Source of the DNA: a virus
Reading direction: 5' to 3' (one strand)
Virus record (IMG/VR): IMGVR_UViG_3300024348_000092
Span: 1-43,511 of that record
DNA: 43,511 bases
The notes under the pieces are model-generated. The model did no database searches, was not told where the DNA came from, and worked only from the letters and a program-made list of their open reading frames with translations. The position numbers were made by a program, and so were the translations under genes. This document shows, piece by piece, positions 7,849 through 18,000 of this stretch. Every line of letters starts with the position of its first letter. The stretch's first letter is position 1.

Positions 7849-8258
7849 ACGAAATACGAGGTCTGCTTGAAAAATACGTAAAACAATCAGATCAAATTGA
7901 CATGGATAGATATTTGAATATCTGTGAACAGTTAGGAGAAGAGCCAGACCCCGATAAGATGCCGCTAGTGGTTTCAGATTTACCTTCTGAAGTCCAAGTG
8001 GCATTTTTTATATTTGGGTTTCTCGAAGATAACTGGGATGGTATGTCGGGTTCCTACTTGGGTAAAAGTTGGACAAATATAGAATACTTGTTTAATCTCT
8101 ATGAAGTAGAAGATCCTAAAACCATGCTATACCTAATGAAGATGTGGGAAGGTATAGTAGTAGCGCATAGGATGGATAAATCAGAAAAGCAGAAAAAAGC
8201 AGCAGAGCGTAAATCTGCAGGCGGTGGAAAGAAGTACACCCATAACGTGAAGGGCTAA
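7426..8258 (+). CDS. Tail assembly chaperone GT fusion made by -1 frameshift
   Basis: Predicted product of 277 residues: codons 1-136 of the G-like gene (to 7833), then minus-one reading from 7833 to the stop at 8256-8258. The downstream frame has been open since 7821, and the junction reads ...DLENF then YWKQVDEIRGLL. This matches lambda gpGT, whose T part recruits the tape measure. The T part (141 residues) is helical with a basic end (RKSAGGGKKYTHNVKG). An ATG at 7902 could start a separate 118-residue protein, but the open frame before it and the position argue for frameshift expression. It ends in a TAATG overlap with the tape measure. Confidence 0.8.
7827..7833 (+). promoter_or_regulatory. 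Programmed -1 frameshift site
   Basis: AAATTTT read in frame as A AAT TTT fits the X XXY YYZ slippery rule. It lies inside the only window (7821-7848) where both frames are open. No obvious stimulatory hairpin was identified by eye. Confidence 0.75.
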
Positions 8259-11200
8259 TGGCAAAAAATAAAATTATTCTTGATGTAGAAGTTAATGATA
8301 AGGGCGGCACTAAAAAGCTCGGAGTAGAATCTAAAAAAACAGCCAAGAACCTTGACAACCTGGGTGATTCCTCTCGTACAGCTGATCGTAATATTAAAGG
8401 TGCCGCACAGGCATCTTCTGGGGCAAGTAAAAACTTTTCTAAAATGGCACAAGGAGCAGGAGGTCTAGTAGGGGTTTATGCAACTCTAGCTGCCACTGCT
8501 TTTGCCGTTTCAGCCGCTTTTAACTTTTTAAAATCCGCAATGGATTTCACTAATCTACTAGAAGGTCAAAAAGCAATGGGTGCAGTAACTGGTGTAGCCT
8601 ATAAAACAATATCCGACTCTTTAGTAAATGCTACTAATGGACAGTTAAAGTATGCAGAAGCAGCAAAAGCTGCAGCTATTGGTACAGCTTCTGGTATAAG
8701 TCCTGACCAGTTAGCTAGATTAGGTGCAGCAGCAAAAAATGCGTCTATAGCCTTGGGAAGAGATTTAGGAGACTCTTTCGATAGACTGATAAGAGGTGTT
8801 ACCAAAGCAGAGCCTGAACTACTTGATGAATTAGGTATTATACTTCGTTTGGAAAATGCTACTCGCAAATACGGGTTAGTAATAGGAAAGTCGGCAGGAG
8901 ATTTAAATGAATTCGAACGAAGCCAAGCAGTGGCTAATGAAGTACTAGAGCAGGCGGAACGTAAGTTTGGGGCCATGGAAAAAATGATGGATCCAACTGC
9001 TTTCGCTTTAAACCAGTTTGCAAAATCGTTTGATGATATAATTAATACAATAAAATCAGGAATATCTGGACCTCTTGCCGCAACAGCAAGTTTTTTAGCG
9101 AATAACATGCTCGCATTGTCAGGAGCAGTAGCTTTATTTGCAGGTGGATTACTTAAGCAAGTTCTTCCAAGTATGACGGCCTGGAAAGAGTCTAGCCAAG
9201 CTACTGCTGCACAGGTAAAAAGAGATCAAAAAGCTGTGCAACTAAGGCTTGAAAGAACAAAAAGGAGCTATGAAAAATTAAAAACCGCGCAAATGGATTC
9301 TCACAAAGCAGCCAAACAAAACGCATCAAATATACTAAAAGGTACCTCAGGAGGCACTAAATCTGGAGCAGGAGCCTTAGACTATTTAAGAGGAGATTCT
9401 TCTTCTAAAAAATCAAGAGCAGCTGCGAAAAAAGCCCTTGCTCATGCCGACGAGCAAATAAGAACTTCAGCAAAGAAAAGAACCGGTATTTTAAGAAATA
9501 TGAATGCCCAACAAGTTGCGGATCTAAAAAGGAGTTACGAAATAAGAGGCGCGATACATAAAAAGGGCATGACAGAATTTAATTTCCATATGAAGAAAGG
9601 CCAATTTGCTGTAAAAAGTTTTTCAATGCAATTAACCTCTATGGCTGCTGGTGCAACAGTAGCTTTTGCAAAACTGGGTTCTGCAGCAGCTTCAGCAGGT
9701 AAGGTCCTAGGAAAAGCATTCTTTTGGCTCTCTATGTTATCCATAGCTTATGATGGCTTTAAAATGATTAAAGAGGCAATATTCCCTACTAGTGAAGCCG
9801 CCAAGAAACTAGCTAAAGATACCGAAAACTTAACCGAAAAATACGAAACGCTAAGGCTGGAGTTGGAGCGTACTGTTGAGGTTATGAAAGACTATAGTAT
9901 GCTTAATTCCGCAGAGATGATACAAACTAGGGGCAAGGCTACTGCAAGTTTAGACGTTGGTGCGCTAATAACAGATATGAACATGTTGGCTAAACGTACT
10001 GATAAAGGGTCTCGCGAGTATAAGAAGTTGTTTAACAGGTTAGATATGACAGCTCACGCAGCTGCACACCTAGATCGCGGGTTTTTCGGCCTACACCGTA
10101 GTTTACAGAAAGGAGAGATAATAACTGCTGATGCAGCAAAAGAATATATTAACATTTCGAATGATATACAAAACTTAGCTATGACACTTGAAAAGCTTCC
10201 TTCTAAAATTAATTCTATGGATACGGAATTTACAAAACTTACTGGTACTATGAAAAAACCTTTTGCGTCTGCTTTAATAACTAATGTAGAAGAAGTAATT
10301 AAAGCACAGAAAATCGCCTTTAAAGGTCTTAAAAGAGAAAACAGCCGTCAAGCTAGCGAGTTAAACACGTATAAGTTTGATAATAAACAAGCTTTAGCAG
10401 GTGCTGATCACCTAATCGAGTCGTTCGGTGCTGATGTTATTGATACAGAAATGTTCGACGTTTATAGGGAGACATACAAGGAGAGAGAAAGGTTAAGCAA
10501 GCAGCTTGAAGGCGACATTGCTAGTACAGAAAAAATGGGAGAAAAAACAAAAAACCTAGAAGCGTTTAATAAGAATCTTGCGACAAGGAAAGCAGAGATT
10601 ACTAGGCTAGAGTCAGAGCAAAGCACAGCCGCAAAAGACTCTATAAAGTTTCAAACCGTAGGTGTAACTATACAAGATAAGATGCAGAACATAATGGCAA
10701 AAAACTTGGTTCTACGAGCTTCTGTTAATGATGAATTACTGGCACAGGAAGTACTTATGGCTAAGAAGGGTATCTATCTTGATGAAGAAGGAAAGCAGAA
10801 AGTTAATCTTACTGAGGCACAGAAGGAAGAGCTAAGAGTTATAAATGAAAATATCGATGCCAACGAAATAAAAGTAACACAGGCAGAATACTTGCGAGAC
10901 TTAGGAATAGCCAAAAATAATATAGCAATCAACGAATTAGCAATACAAGGTCAGCTATTGGAACAACAAAGAGAGATGCTTACTTTCACTAAAGCTCAAA
11001 CTATGTCAGCTCTTAGATTGGCAAAGATTAGAGCAGGCGGTACAGGTACATATGGACAAGCAAGAGTTAATGAAGAGCATATAGCCATAAAAGATGACCA
11101 ACAAAAACGACTAGCAACAGCAAAAAGGGCTCTCGAAGATGCAAATACTAATCTTTCGACCAGAACAGGCGATGCAACCTCTTCTCAAGCCCAGATAAAT

Positions 11201-12118
11201 GCAGCTAGCGCAGCTCAAGAAGGTGCACGTGCTGGATTAGCTCTTATAAAGCAAGAAATAGCCCTTTATAATGATAGATATGCAATAGCAATGTTAAATG
11301 TTAAAGCAGATACAGAATCAGCACGATTAAAAGCAGAGTCTATATCCATGAATCCTGCTATGACAGCTTTTAATATTAAAATGAATGAATTAAAATCACA
11401 AAACATACACTATAACGAACAGGAACAAGCCTTTTTATATGCAGAAATACAAGCACAAACACTGCTTAATAAAATGGCCGAGCAAAAACAAGCACTTTTT
11501 GACGGCATAGCGGGTGCAATGAATAACGCCTTCCAGTCTATTGTGACAGGTACTGCTAGTGCTAAGCAAGCTTTTGCAAGCATGGCAATAAGTATATTGT
11601 CTCAAATTTCTCAAATGATTATCCAAATGATGGTTATGAGAATGCTTATGTCCTTTTTTACCGGACCGATGCCAATGGCGGCCCCACAAGCCAGCAGTCT
11701 TGGTAGCAGCTCTTCCATGGTCCCAAGTTCGATGGGGGGTTTTATGCACCAACCCAATTCTTTATTGAGTAACGGACCTCGTAATGGAGGAGTTTTTTCC
11801 CAAGGTAAGAGAATGCAAGGTTACGCTGCTGGTGGAGTTGCAAGAGGTTCTACTTCAGGATATCCTGCAATGCTTCACGGAACTGAAGCAGTTGTTCCTC
11901 TACCAAACGGAAGATCAATCCCAGTAGAAATGAAGGACAGTGGCGCAACAAATAATAATATTGTAGTAAACGTATCAACAGACGGACAAACCAGCAGAGA
12001 AGGAAGTACTGGCCCAGATATGGATAAACTTGGCAATTCTATCGCCAAGGCTGTACAAGTAGAACTGCAAAATCAAAAAAGATCAGGCGGAATACTTAAT
12101 CCGTATGGAGTAGCATAA
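8258..12118 (+). CDS. Tape measure protein
   Basis: At 1,286 residues this is the second largest gene of the tail module; its length sets tail length (roughly 0.15 nm per residue gives about 190 nm, an estimate). Features: Ala-rich hydrophobic segments at about residues 69-90, 275-300 and 455-495 that could insert in the host membrane; long helical charged stretches from 500 to 1090 rich in Lys/Glu/Gln; a hydrophobic Ile/Met-rich segment near 1110-1135; and a C-terminal GGVARG...MLHGTEAVVPLPNG motif (about 1195-1225) widespread in tape measures. DSFDRLIRGVTKAEPELL near residue 175 is also typical. It overlaps both neighbours by TAATG. Confidence 0.95.
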   Translation: MAKNKIILDVEVNDKGGTKKLGVESKKTAKNLDNLGDSSRTADRNIKGAAQASSGASKNFSKMAQGAGGLVGVYATLAATAFAVSAAFNFLKSAMDFTNLLEGQKAMGAVTGVAYKTISDSLVNATNGQLKYAEAAKAAAIGTASGISPDQLARLGAAAKNASIALGRDLGDSFDRLIRGVTKAEPELLDELGIILRLENATRKYGLVIGKSAGDLNEFERSQAVANEVLEQAERKFGAMEKMMDPTAFALNQFAKSFDDIINTIKSGISGPLAATASFLANNMLALSGAVALFAGGLLKQVLPSMTAWKESSQATAAQVKRDQKAVQLRLERTKRSYEKLKTAQMDSHKAAKQNASNILKGTSGGTKSGAGALDYLRGDSSSKKSRAAAKKALAHADEQIRTSAKKRTGILRNMNAQQVADLKRSYEIRGAIHKKGMTEFNFHMKKGQFAVKSFSMQLTSMAAGATVAFAKLGSAAASAGKVLGKAFFWLSMLSIAYDGFKMIKEAIFPTSEAAKKLAKDTENLTEKYETLRLELERTVEVMKDYSMLNSAEMIQTRGKATASLDVGALITDMNMLAKRTDKGSREYKKLFNRLDMTAHAAAHLDRGFFGLHRSLQKGEIITADAAKEYINISNDIQNLAMTLEKLPSKINSMDTEFTKLTGTMKKPFASALITNVEEVIKAQKIAFKGLKRENSRQASELNTYKFDNKQALAGADHLIESFGADVIDTEMFDVYRETYKERERLSKQLEGDIASTEKMGEKTKNLEAFNKNLATRKAEITRLESEQSTAAKDSIKFQTVGVTIQDKMQNIMAKNLVLRASVNDELLAQEVLMAKKGIYLDEEGKQKVNLTEAQKEELRVINENIDANEIKVTQAEYLRDLGIAKNNIAINELAIQGQLLEQQREMLTFTKAQTMSALRLAKIRAGGTGTYGQARVNEEHIAIKDDQQKRLATAKRALEDANTNLSTRTGDATSSQAQINAASAAQEGARAGLALIKQEIALYNDRYAIAMLNVKADTESARLKAESISMNPAMTAFNIKMNELKSQNIHYNEQEQAFLYAEIQAQTLLNKMAEQKQALFDGIAGAMNNAFQSIVTGTASAKQAFASMAISILSQISQMIIQMMVMRMLMSFFTGPMPMAAPQASSLGSSSSMVPSSMGGFMHQPNSLLSNGPRNGGVFSQGKRMQGYAAGGVARGSTSGYPAMLHGTEAVVPLPNGRSIPVEMKDSGATNNNIVVNVSTDGQTSREGSTGPDMDKLGNSIAKAVQVELQNQKRSGGILNPYGVA

Positions 12119-12498
12119 TGGCAATAGGTTTTATATACACAGGCACTACATATGCAACGCCTGATAAAGCAATGACAAAGAGTAGCACTCCGAGAATGCG
12201 TACTGCAAAATTTGGAGATGGTTACGAACAGCGTATTGTGGACGGCATTAATAATTTAGAAGAGTCTTACACTTTAAATTTTGCAACAAGACCGAAAGCA
12301 GATATTGATGATATAGTCTCTTTCTTAGACACAAAAGCAGGGGTAACAAAGTTTACACTTACTTTGCCAGACACAAATAATACTACTCGTACCGGCGAAA
12401 GAGACGTAAAGGTAGTATCTACAGATTATTCTGTAGTTTATGACTATGACAATTTTTATAGTCTTTCCCTAACATTAAAGAGAGTTTTTGAGGCATGA
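12118..12498 (+). CDS. Tail tip protein (lambda gpM-like)
   Basis: A protein of 126 residues of the lambda minor tail protein M family (distal tail region). The marker RMRTAKFGDGYEQRIVDGIN near residues 28-47 is characteristic, and the length is close to the lambda protein. It is followed directly by L-, K-, I- and J-like genes, the lambda tail-tip order. It starts by TAATG overlap with the tape measure and ends by ATGA overlap with L. Confidence 0.88.
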   Translation: MAIGFIYTGTTYATPDKAMTKSSTPRMRTAKFGDGYEQRIVDGINNLEESYTLNFATRPKADIDDIVSFLDTKAGVTKFTLTLPDTNNTTRTGERDVKVVSTDYSVVYDYDNFYSLSLTLKRVFEA

Positions 12499-13607
12499 CA
12501 AATTTAATTGCAACTGATGCACAGACGCAAGAAATTGATTCTGGTCTAATAGATCTATTTGAAATAACTTTGCCAAATGGTACAGTTTTGCGGTTTCATC
12601 CCGGTGTGGACGACGATCTAACGAATATTTACTTCAGAGAAAGTACTAGTCCTTATACTGAAAGAGAATATATTCCATTCCCAATAATTATAGACGGCCT
12701 AGACCTACAAGCCGATGGAGCTTCCTCAAGACCTTCTTTAACTATTGCAAACCTGGGCGGGTTATTCGCAGAACAGCTCGGAGACTTTAATAACGATGAC
12801 TTGGTTGATTGTAAAATAATACGAAGACAAACATTAAAGAAATATTTATATGGAGAGTCTGGTGATGCAACTCCTCCTATAGAATTTCGCAAGCAAGAAT
12901 ATATAATTGATAGAATAGCTTCAGAGTCTAATATAGCACTTGTATTAGAAGTAGCAATGCCTTTCGATTTAGAGAACATAAAACTACCTCGTAGAGTAGT
13001 AGTTGGAAAATATTGTAGCTGGAAGTATCAACAAGATGGTTGTAGTTGGGCGGCTGATAGTGCTGTTCAGTACGGAGATTATACACACAATCCCTACTTT
13101 AATATAGATGATTCGCCTTTACTTGACGCTTTACCTAGCGGCTCTATTGCACATAGTAGTTCAACTGCGTATACAACTTCTAGTTATGTTACACACAACA
13201 GTAAAAACTGGCAATGTTTAATTGCTCATACGAATCAGACACCTTCAAGTACTTCTAGTTACTGGAAAGAAGTTTTCTTGTGGGATGACTGGGTTACTAG
13301 TACTTCCTACGCTAAGGGTGATAGAGTAAGACATGGAGCTACTGGTGAAAAAACTATTTGGAAATGTATACAGGCACATACTTCTTCAGCAGCTATAGTC
13401 CCTCCAGCCCCTGCAACAGATACGCTACGTTATAAAAGTAGTTATTGGGAAAGAGAGGATCTTTGTGGAAAAACTATGCAATCATGTAAATGTAGGTTTG
13501 GTTTTATTCCCGTTGCTGACTCAGCAAACAATGAAGCGCCTAAATCAGATAAAAACACAGCCGCAACTTTACCGTTCGGATCATTCCCTGGCACATTGAA
13601 GTTTTAA
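12495..13607 (+). CDS. Tail tip protein (lambda gpL-like) with two inserted carbohydrate-binding-like modules
   Basis: A protein of 370 residues. Residues 1-183 match the gpL tail-tip family (FEITLPNGTVLRF, SRPSLTIANLGG, a long strand-rich core). Lambda gpL is known to bind an iron-sulfur cluster through four cysteines in two pairs; here Cys174/Cys183 and Cys324/Cys331 have the same intra-pair spacings (9 and 7), but the pairs are 140 residues apart instead of about 20. The insert (residues about 218-322) holds two modules with the aromatic pattern of chitin/cellulose-binding CBM5/12 domains: one with SKNWQCLIAHTNQTPS...SYW, one with STSYAKGDRVRHG...IWKCIQAHTSS...SYW. This suggests sugar binding at the tail tip. 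Overlaps M by four bases. Confidence 0.87.
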   Translation: MTNLIATDAQTQEIDSGLIDLFEITLPNGTVLRFHPGVDDDLTNIYFRESTSPYTEREYIPFPIIIDGLDLQADGASSRPSLTIANLGGLFAEQLGDFNNDDLVDCKIIRRQTLKKYLYGESGDATPPIEFRKQEYIIDRIASESNIALVLEVAMPFDLENIKLPRRVVVGKYCSWKYQQDGCSWAADSAVQYGDYTHNPYFNIDDSPLLDALPSGSIAHSSSTAYTTSSYVTHNSKNWQCLIAHTNQTPSSTSSYWKEVFLWDDWVTSTSYAKGDRVRHGATGEKTIWKCIQAHTSSAAIVPPAPATDTLRYKSSYWEREDLCGKTMQSCKCRFGFIPVADSANNEAPKSDKNTAATLPFGSFPGTLKF

Positions 13608-13609
13608 TT

Positions 13610-14311
13610 ATGATGCAATTTTTAGATGAAATGCAAGAGCATTTTGAAAAAGAGTACCCTCGAGAAGGTTGTGGAGTACTAGCAGTAATAAAGGGAAGTC
13701 TAAAATGGTTTCCTTGTGATAATGTAGCCACAGAAGAGGACGACTTTGTAATATCTTCGAAGCAGTATATAGATATATCGCATAGAGGAGATATAACAGC
13801 AATAGTACATAGTCATCCAGATGCAAGCAATGAGCCTTCTGAAACAGATATTAAATATTGCAATGCTACTGGAATACCATATTACATATTTAATTATCCT
13901 GATATGGAGTTAAATATTGTACAGCCTGAAGGCTTGCCTGCTCCTACATTGTATGGTAGAGATTACGAGTTTGGAGTAAATGATTGTTTTTCAGCGGCAA
14001 GAGATTACTATATTACAAAAGGTTTAGATATACCTTCCCGCCCTCTCTTTGAAGATGACTGGTGGGAGAAAGGTCTAGATTATTTTACCGATGAGTACAT
14101 AGCTACTTGGGGTTTTGAAAAAGTTGAAGGAAATATGCAAAAAGGTGATCTACTTATTTTTACAATAAGAGCAAGTGTAGGCAACCATTGCGGAGTATAT
14201 CTCGGAGAAGACTTACTCTACCATCATGCAGAAAATAGGCTATCATGCCGAGAAAATTTATACCCTTTTTGGAAAAAGTATATAACTGGAGTTTATAGAT
14301 ATGCAACATAG
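13610..14311 (+). CDS. Tail tip peptidase (lambda gpK-like): JAMM plus NlpC/P60 domains
   Basis: A protein of 233 residues with two enzyme domains. Residues 1-110 are a JAMM/MPN metallopeptidase: Glu19, His67-Ser-His69-Pro, Ser77 and Asp80 supply the zinc-binding set. Residues 115-233 are an NlpC/P60 cysteine peptidase: Cys126 in GVNDCFSAARDYY and His193 in GNHCGVYLG, with His205/206 nearby. In lambda-like phages this protein processes or joins the tail tip and may cut peptidoglycan peptides. All key residues are present, so both domains could be active. The start could be either of two adjacent ATG codons (13610 or 13613). It overlaps the I gene by 11 bases. Confidence 0.92.
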   Translation: MMQFLDEMQEHFEKEYPREGCGVLAVIKGSLKWFPCDNVATEEDDFVISSKQYIDISHRGDITAIVHSHPDASNEPSETDIKYCNATGIPYYIFNYPDMELNIVQPEGLPAPTLYGRDYEFGVNDCFSAARDYYITKGLDIPSRPLFEDDWWEKGLDYFTDEYIATWGFEKVEGNMQKGDLLIFTIRASVGNHCGVYLGEDLLYHHAENRLSCRENLYPFWKKYITGVYRYAT

Positions 14312-15005
14312 TGTTTACCTGCAAGGAGATTTAGGCGAGCGTTTCGGGAATAAGTTCACCGTACATACAGACAATTACAGAGATGTTTTTAGGTGTATAA
14401 ACGCAAATCGTCCTGATTTTCTACCCTACCTGCGAAAATGTCATGAAGAAGACATTGGGTTTATTGTAGAGACTGCAGGAGAACAGATTGATCAAGAAGA
14501 TCTACTACTACCTTTGAAAGAAGGTGATATTACTCTTGCTATTGCTCCTGCAGGCTCAAAGTCTGGCGTAGCAAAAATTATAGCGGCAGTCATATTGATA
14601 GTTTGGTTAGGTCCCCTAGTGTTCGGCAAAACAGGTGCTCTGGCAGCAATGGGAGAGGGCGCGGCTTTGACTATTGGACAACAAGCCGCCATAGCAGGGT
14701 TCATGATGGGAACAAACTTAGCTATAATGGGTATACAACAGCTCATGGCTCCTGACCCTGCAGTTGATCAAGATAACCCTACTAATTACATATTTTCAGG
14801 AGGAGCAAGTAATCAAGTAGAGGGTGATCCTGTACCCTTACTATATGGAGAACTCCGAGTGCCTGGAAGACCTATAGCTGTAGATGTACGTAATGGAGGA
14901 AGAACAGGCAGTAATAATGTTATACCGTCTGGAAGCGGAGGCACAACAAGCGCAGGCCAAATCTTCGATGTACCGGAAGAAGCCGCATCATACAAAGAGC
15001 CATAA
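14301..15005 (+). CDS. Tail assembly protein (lambda gpI-like)
   Basis: A protein of 234 residues of the lambda tail assembly protein I family. The N-terminal 85 residues are a small ubiquitin-like fold (MQHSVYLQGDLGERFG start; KEGDITLAIAPAG end); residues about 90-150 are hydrophobic and Ala/Gly-rich with likely membrane segments (IIAAVILIVWLGPLVFG); the rest contains the conserved DPVPLLYGELRVPGRPI motif and a Gly/Ser-rich tail. Its position between K and J is diagnostic. It acts during tail-tip assembly and may not stay in the virion. Confidence 0.9.
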   Translation: MQHSVYLQGDLGERFGNKFTVHTDNYRDVFRCINANRPDFLPYLRKCHEEDIGFIVETAGEQIDQEDLLLPLKEGDITLAIAPAGSKSGVAKIIAAVILIVWLGPLVFGKTGALAAMGEGAALTIGQQAAIAGFMMGTNLAIMGIQQLMAPDPAVDQDNPTNYIFSGGASNQVEGDPVPLLYGELRVPGRPIAVDVRNGGRTGSNNVIPSGSGGTTSAGQIFDVPEEAASYKEP

Positions 15006-15022
15006 TTTAGGAGATTATAAGA

Positions 15023-18000
15023 ATGCCAGCTGGACCAAAAGGATATCAAGAGTACCTAGAATCGTACAATTCACACGTAGGTGGACAACAACGTCAAACC
15101 ATTTCTGTCACGGATTTAATATCTGAAGGACCGATTCAAGGTTTAGTAGACGGACAAGCCTCCATATATTTAAATGATGATAGAGCGGCCCCTCTTTCAC
15201 AAGCAGCAACTTCCGCTAGACTTAGTAAAGCAACTATATCTTTAACCAATAATTCAACTACTGCCACAATATCAGATGGATCTATTGTATTAGCCGATAA
15301 CGGTAAAAAGTACCTTGTAGTTAAAAAGGGCTATGGTAGCATTAATGTTACAGCTACAAATCCAAGAGTGTCTAGTATTGATGCAGCGATCCATTGTACT
15401 TTAACAGCAGGTAGCTCTTTCTTTACTACTGCAATGGTATCTTCTATTTCGAGTATCTTATCTTACGTACCTTGTACATTAGTAACTACAAGCGATAGTG
15501 ATGGAGAGGACAACGAAGGGCACGGACAAGGGTTTATATCTAGGCGTACCGATACTACAGTAGCTACTTTTACGGTAGGCTCCGGCGGAGGTGGAGGTAC
15601 TTGGAAGCCTTCTGGAACGTATAGTTTAGAAGTAGATAGAGTTATAGAGATTTCTAGTATTTCTGGCTCAACAGTTACTTTGGCAAGTGCATGGGCAGGT
15701 ACCACAGGTTCCTACAAATATGACGTAACAGGAACTATAGTTGAGGATGTAGATACTGTTACGCAGACCCAAGTTGCAAACTACGAAGCACTAACAACTC
15801 AATTCAGAGTAGGTACTAAAAGCCAAGAACCTTTTATAGATATTGGAGGTCATGGATCTACTTCAATAAGTAATAGTCCGAGTGCAGGAGGAACAATAGA
15901 ACAAACTTCTGGATACGGAGACGGCACTCAAGCAGCAAAAGTGCTTGTAGGAAGCTCCAGTGCTGGTTTTAACTTAAGTGCGGCTCAAATACAAGAAGTC
16001 GATGAAGCACGGTTTACTTGGGCATATGGAAGCGGGCATTACGCGGTTAGTGGAAAAGGCAATAATCAACCTACTTATACACAATATTCTATAACCTTTG
16101 AGGTGAAGAGACCTGGACAAAGTTCTTTTGAAAATACAGATATTTTAAATAGAGAAGTATTACATTCAGGAGAGTATGTAAATGCAGTTACATTTGTACA
16201 GAAAATAGATCTACAACAGTATCGTCCTTTTATAGACTTTAAATTAACTATAAAAAGAATGAGTAATCATACAGGGCCGGGATACAAATCTAAAGGCGAG
16301 ACTTACCATGACTGGCAGGGTATATCCGCAGCGAGTATAACTAATACTACTTGTGTAATAAAAGACAAACTTAGCCACCCCTACTGTGCCATGGCAAAAG
16401 TAGGTTTTACGTCGCAACAGTTTCAAGGAATGCCAAAAAGAGGCTATCATGCCAGAGGGTTAAAAGTAAAAGTACCTTCTAACTACGTAACACGAGAAGA
16501 AAATGCAGGTGTATCAACATATACTCGAAATGTGTCTACAGGAGTAGTAACTTCGACATATCAAGACTGGGACGGAGCATTTCGACGTTTTGCTGTTTAT
16601 ACAAATAATCCTGCTTGGGTCTTTTACGATATACTTACTAATAATCGGTATGGTTTAGGAGACTTTTTACAAGAAGAACATATTGATAAATACATGCTGT
16701 ATCGTATTGCGAGATATTGTGACGAACTAGTAGACGACGGTAAGGGTGGTACAGAGCCTCGTTTTACTTGTAATTTATATTTCCAAAAACAAGCAGATGC
16801 TTATAAAGTAGTAAAAGATATAGCAACAGTATTTAGAAGCATGGTTTATTACTTTGATGGACAAGTATCTCCTATAATAGATGCTCCTAGCGGGCCTGTG
16901 TATACTTTTACTAAAGCCAACGTGATAGATGGAGCCTTTAGCTACGAAGGTACAGGTAGTAAAACTCGAATAAATCAATGTGTAGTTTCTTGGATTGACC
17001 CTGATGCAAACTACAAGGCTTCTCCTTTGTTGGTAGAAGATAGAAAAAATATAGCAGAGACAGGAAAAATTATAAGTCAAGATTCTGTAGCTATGGGGGC
17101 TATTACCGAAGGCCAAGCTCTGCGTTATGGACGATGGAAGCTGTGGACTGCGGCCAATCAAAGAGAGATTGTATCGTTTAAAAGTTCTCTTAATTCTTCC
17201 TTTATATTGCCGGGGGATATTATAAATGTTCAGGATGCTGATCGTTACGCCACAAGATATGGAGGAAGAATATCAAATTCTGGAACAACTAGATCTGTTA
17301 GTTCTATACCTTTAGATAGTTCTGTTACTTTAGCTGCGGGCAGTACTTATACACTAAGTGTTATATTCGACCAACCTGGTGCATTTGCCACAGAGACTGT
17401 AACTATTAATGGTACAGTTTATGCTAAAGGCGATTTAATAAAACAAGCTTATATAGACAGTAATGGAAACGGGACTTATACTCTTCAAGATATTAATACT
17501 GAAGAAAAAGCTGTAAACGCAAAAGCAACTTCAGGTGGAACAGACGCTTTAATTCTTAACTGGGCAGATACTCATAGAATAGAAACTGAAACTGTAACTA
17601 CATCTTCAGGGACTACAAATACTATAACTGTACAGTCTGCATTTAGTGAAGTACCGAATGCAGAGGCTATGTGGGTTCTTACGGAAACTACTGCTGGAGG
17701 CTCAGAAGTTAAAGGATCTGCAAAACAATACAAAGTCCTTGCTGTTTCTCAAGGTGCAAATAGTGAATACTCTTTTACTGCAGTAGAGCATTATGATGAA
17801 AAATTTGCAGCAGTCGATGAAGATTTTACTACGTTTGTAGCAGATACAGTTTATCCTGCTGTTAGGTCTCTCGATACCGTGCCTCCCGTAAAAGACGTTA
17901 GGTCGCGAAATACACCAGAGTTTGCTGGAAGAGGAGGGGCTCTGCGAATTTCTTGGACTCCTCCTACGAATGTCGGAGAAGTACTGGGTACGTATGAACA

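Noticed and set aside
7902-8258. Independent 118-residue gene before the tape measure
   Set aside because: The frame is open upstream to 7821 and overlaps the chaperone at a slippery site, so it is better read as the T half of a GT fusion.
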